6,615 nucleotides of DNA from an uncultured Lachnospiraceae bacterium (lineage in GTDB: Bacteria > Bacillota > Clostridia > Lachnospirales > Lachnospiraceae): the NCBI GenBank assembly GCA_905236585.1, contig CAJOQZ010000289.1:1-6615 (forward strand), in the 5' to 3' direction. Below, piece by piece: positions 6,109-6,615 of this stretch. The position numbers and the translations under genes are program-made. Each line of letters begins with the position of its first letter. Positions within the stretch are counted from its first letter, which is position 1. The notes under the pieces are model-generated. The model had not been told where the DNA came from. It ran no database searches and was given only the letters and a program-made list of their open reading frames with translations.

Positions 6109-6537
6109 ATGGACAGTAAAAGTTTATCACATACCAAATGGAAATGCCAGTATCATATAGTTTTCATTCCGAAGTATCGGAAGAAGATTTTGTATGGAAG
6201 GCTACGGCAAGATGTGCATGATATCATAAAGATATTGTGTGGTTACAAGAAGGTAGAGATAATTGAGGGAGCAGTGTGTAAAGATCACGTGCATTTGTGC
6301 GTGAGTATTCCGCCCAAGATGAGTGTTTCGAGTTTTATGGGATATTTGAAGGGAAAGAGTGCGCTAATGATATACGATAAACATCCGGAAATATCAAGTA
6401 AGTGGAACAAGTCGTTTTGGGCGCGTGGTTACTATGTAGCCACGGTGGGCAATGTTACGGAGTCTGCGATATAGAAATACATACAGGAGCAGACGGAAGA
6501 ATCACGAAAAGAGGAAAGTGAGGGAGCCGCTTTATAG
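6109..6537 (+). pseudogene. tnpA: IS200-type transposase TnpA, interrupted by in-frame amber codon
   Basis: A Y1 HUH transposase that cuts and joins single-stranded IS ends as a dimer. The first 121 residues are a normal family protein: HTKWKCQYHIVFIPKYR at 8-24, the HUH metal site DHVH (His60, His62) and FWARGYYVATVG at 103-114. A TAG at 6472-6474 then interrupts the frame; beyond it the same frame continues KYIQEQTEES and on to TAG at 6535-6537, which restores the usual full length of about 142 residues. The lost part includes the catalytic Tyr (codon 6478-6480, position 124) and Gln128 of the YxxxQ motif. AAG to TAG is a single base change. TAG is a normal stop here, since the GH1 and DUF4446 genes end with it, so the truncated product should be unable to cleave DNA. 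The alternative is low-level amber readthrough. Start supported by AGGAGG at 6095-6100. Confidence 0.88.
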
Positions 6538-6541
6538 CGGC
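6526..6541 (+). repeat. IS right-end hairpin 1, overlapping the original tnpA stop
   Basis: GCCGCT-TTAT-AGCGGC, a perfect 6-bp stem with a four-base loop. The last codons of the full tnpA frame and its TAG stop lie inside it. Confidence 0.6.
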
Positions 6542-6566
6542 AGCCAGTAACAACGCTTGCAACACT

Positions 6567-6581
6567 GCGCCTTTTAGGCGC
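6567..6581 (+). repeat. IS right-end hairpin 2
   Basis: GCGCCT-TTT-AGGCGC, a perfect 6-bp stem with a three-base loop. TTGC (6557-6560) and GCAA (6586-6589) could form an outer, interrupted extension. Confidence 0.55.
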
Positions 6582-6592
6582 GCTAGCAATAA

Positions 6593-6609
6593 AGCCCCTT
6601 ATAGGGGCT
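6593..6609 (+). repeat. IS right-end hairpin 3, probable TnpA recognition hairpin
   Basis: AGCCCCT-TAT-AGGGGCT, a perfect 7-bp stem with a TAT loop, mirrors the left-end hairpin in geometry. In IS200/IS605 elements the outermost right hairpin lies just before the cleavage site, so the right tip should be at or shortly beyond the window edge. Confidence 0.7.
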
Positions 6610-6615
6610 CTCATA

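Larger units (their letters stand above)
5971..6615 (+). mobile_element. IS200-type insertion sequence (tnpA only, no tnpB), right tip at window edge
   Basis: A member of the IS200 branch of the IS200/IS605 superfamily, which moves as single-stranded DNA by an HUH/Tyr transposase and has hairpin ends instead of terminal inverted repeats. Visible parts in order: left-end hairpin (5990-6006), leader hairpins (6019-6101), tnpA (6109-6537) and three right-end hairpins (6526-6609). It is clearly more A+T-rich than the flanking genes, with frequent ATA codons, which points to transfer. The exact tips cannot be fixed: the left tip lies between the DUF3881 stop (5962) and 5989, and the right tip is near or just past 6615. 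No guide RNA-associated nuclease gene is present in the window. Confidence 0.88.

Noticed and set aside
6286..6291. CACGTG as part of a parS site
   Set aside because: Only the core matches TGTTTCACGTGAAACA; the flanks do not, and it encodes part of the transposase HUH motif. TTTCACGG near 1343 and TTTTCACGG near 5114 also fail past the first half.
6472..6474. TAG read as a sense codon in this organism
   Set aside because: The GH1 and DUF4446 genes both end at TAG with plausible C-termini, so TAG is an ordinary stop here.
6609..6615. TCTCATA at the right edge complementary to TATGAGA at 6061-6067
   Set aside because: Seven A+T-rich bases ending at the window edge; close to chance and cannot be extended.

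Overview
The window looks like chromosomal DNA from an anaerobic Firmicute of the class Clostridia, most likely family Lachnospiraceae. The evidence is a soj/spo0J (parA/parB) pair followed directly by a DUF4446 gene, then a DUF3881-type gene (a family I associate with Lachnospiraceae), Clostridia-like protein sequences throughout, strong Shine-Dalgarno sites, and roughly balanced base composition. Nothing in the window allows a genus to be named.

Layout, all genes on the + strand: (1) 1-942, the C-terminal two thirds of a family 1 glycosyl hydrolase, very probably a 6-phospho-beta-glucosidase, cut by the left window edge. (2) 1075-1938, an unusual fusion of a Nudix (MutT-like) hydrolase with a YgjP/DUF45 zinc metallopeptidase domain. 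(3) 2032-2724, an AlkD-family HEAT-like-repeat DNA alkylation repair protein. (4) 2845-5031, a tight operon parA-parB-DUF4446 behind an extended -10 promoter. (5) 5087-5962, a DUF3881-type gene whose excellent sigma-A promoter ends six bases before the start codon, so its mRNA is predicted to be leaderless. (6) about 5971 to the right edge, a tnpB-less IS200-type insertion sequence with its left-end hairpin, structured leader, tnpA and right-end hairpins. Its tnpA carries an in-frame amber codon two codons before the catalytic tyrosine.

How the parts relate: parA/parB handle chromosome segregation and origin organisation, and the two DUF genes next to them have no known function. The Nudix-peptidase fusion and the AlkD-like gene both suggest handling of damaged nucleotides, DNA or protein, and sit as neighbours between the sugar hydrolase and parAB. 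The IS landed 8-20 bases after the DUF3881 stop codon.

The most interesting signals are: an 11-base perfect complementarity between the apical loop of the IS leader hairpin and an unpaired stretch of the IS right end; the Shine-Dalgarno-sequestering leader with a possible promoter inside it; the amber codon in tnpA; the leaderless DUF3881 promoter; and the Nudix-YgjP fusion. No tRNA, rRNA, CRISPR array, riboswitch of a known class or parS site was recognised. No gene-free stretch exceeds 150 bases except the IS right end, which is described.
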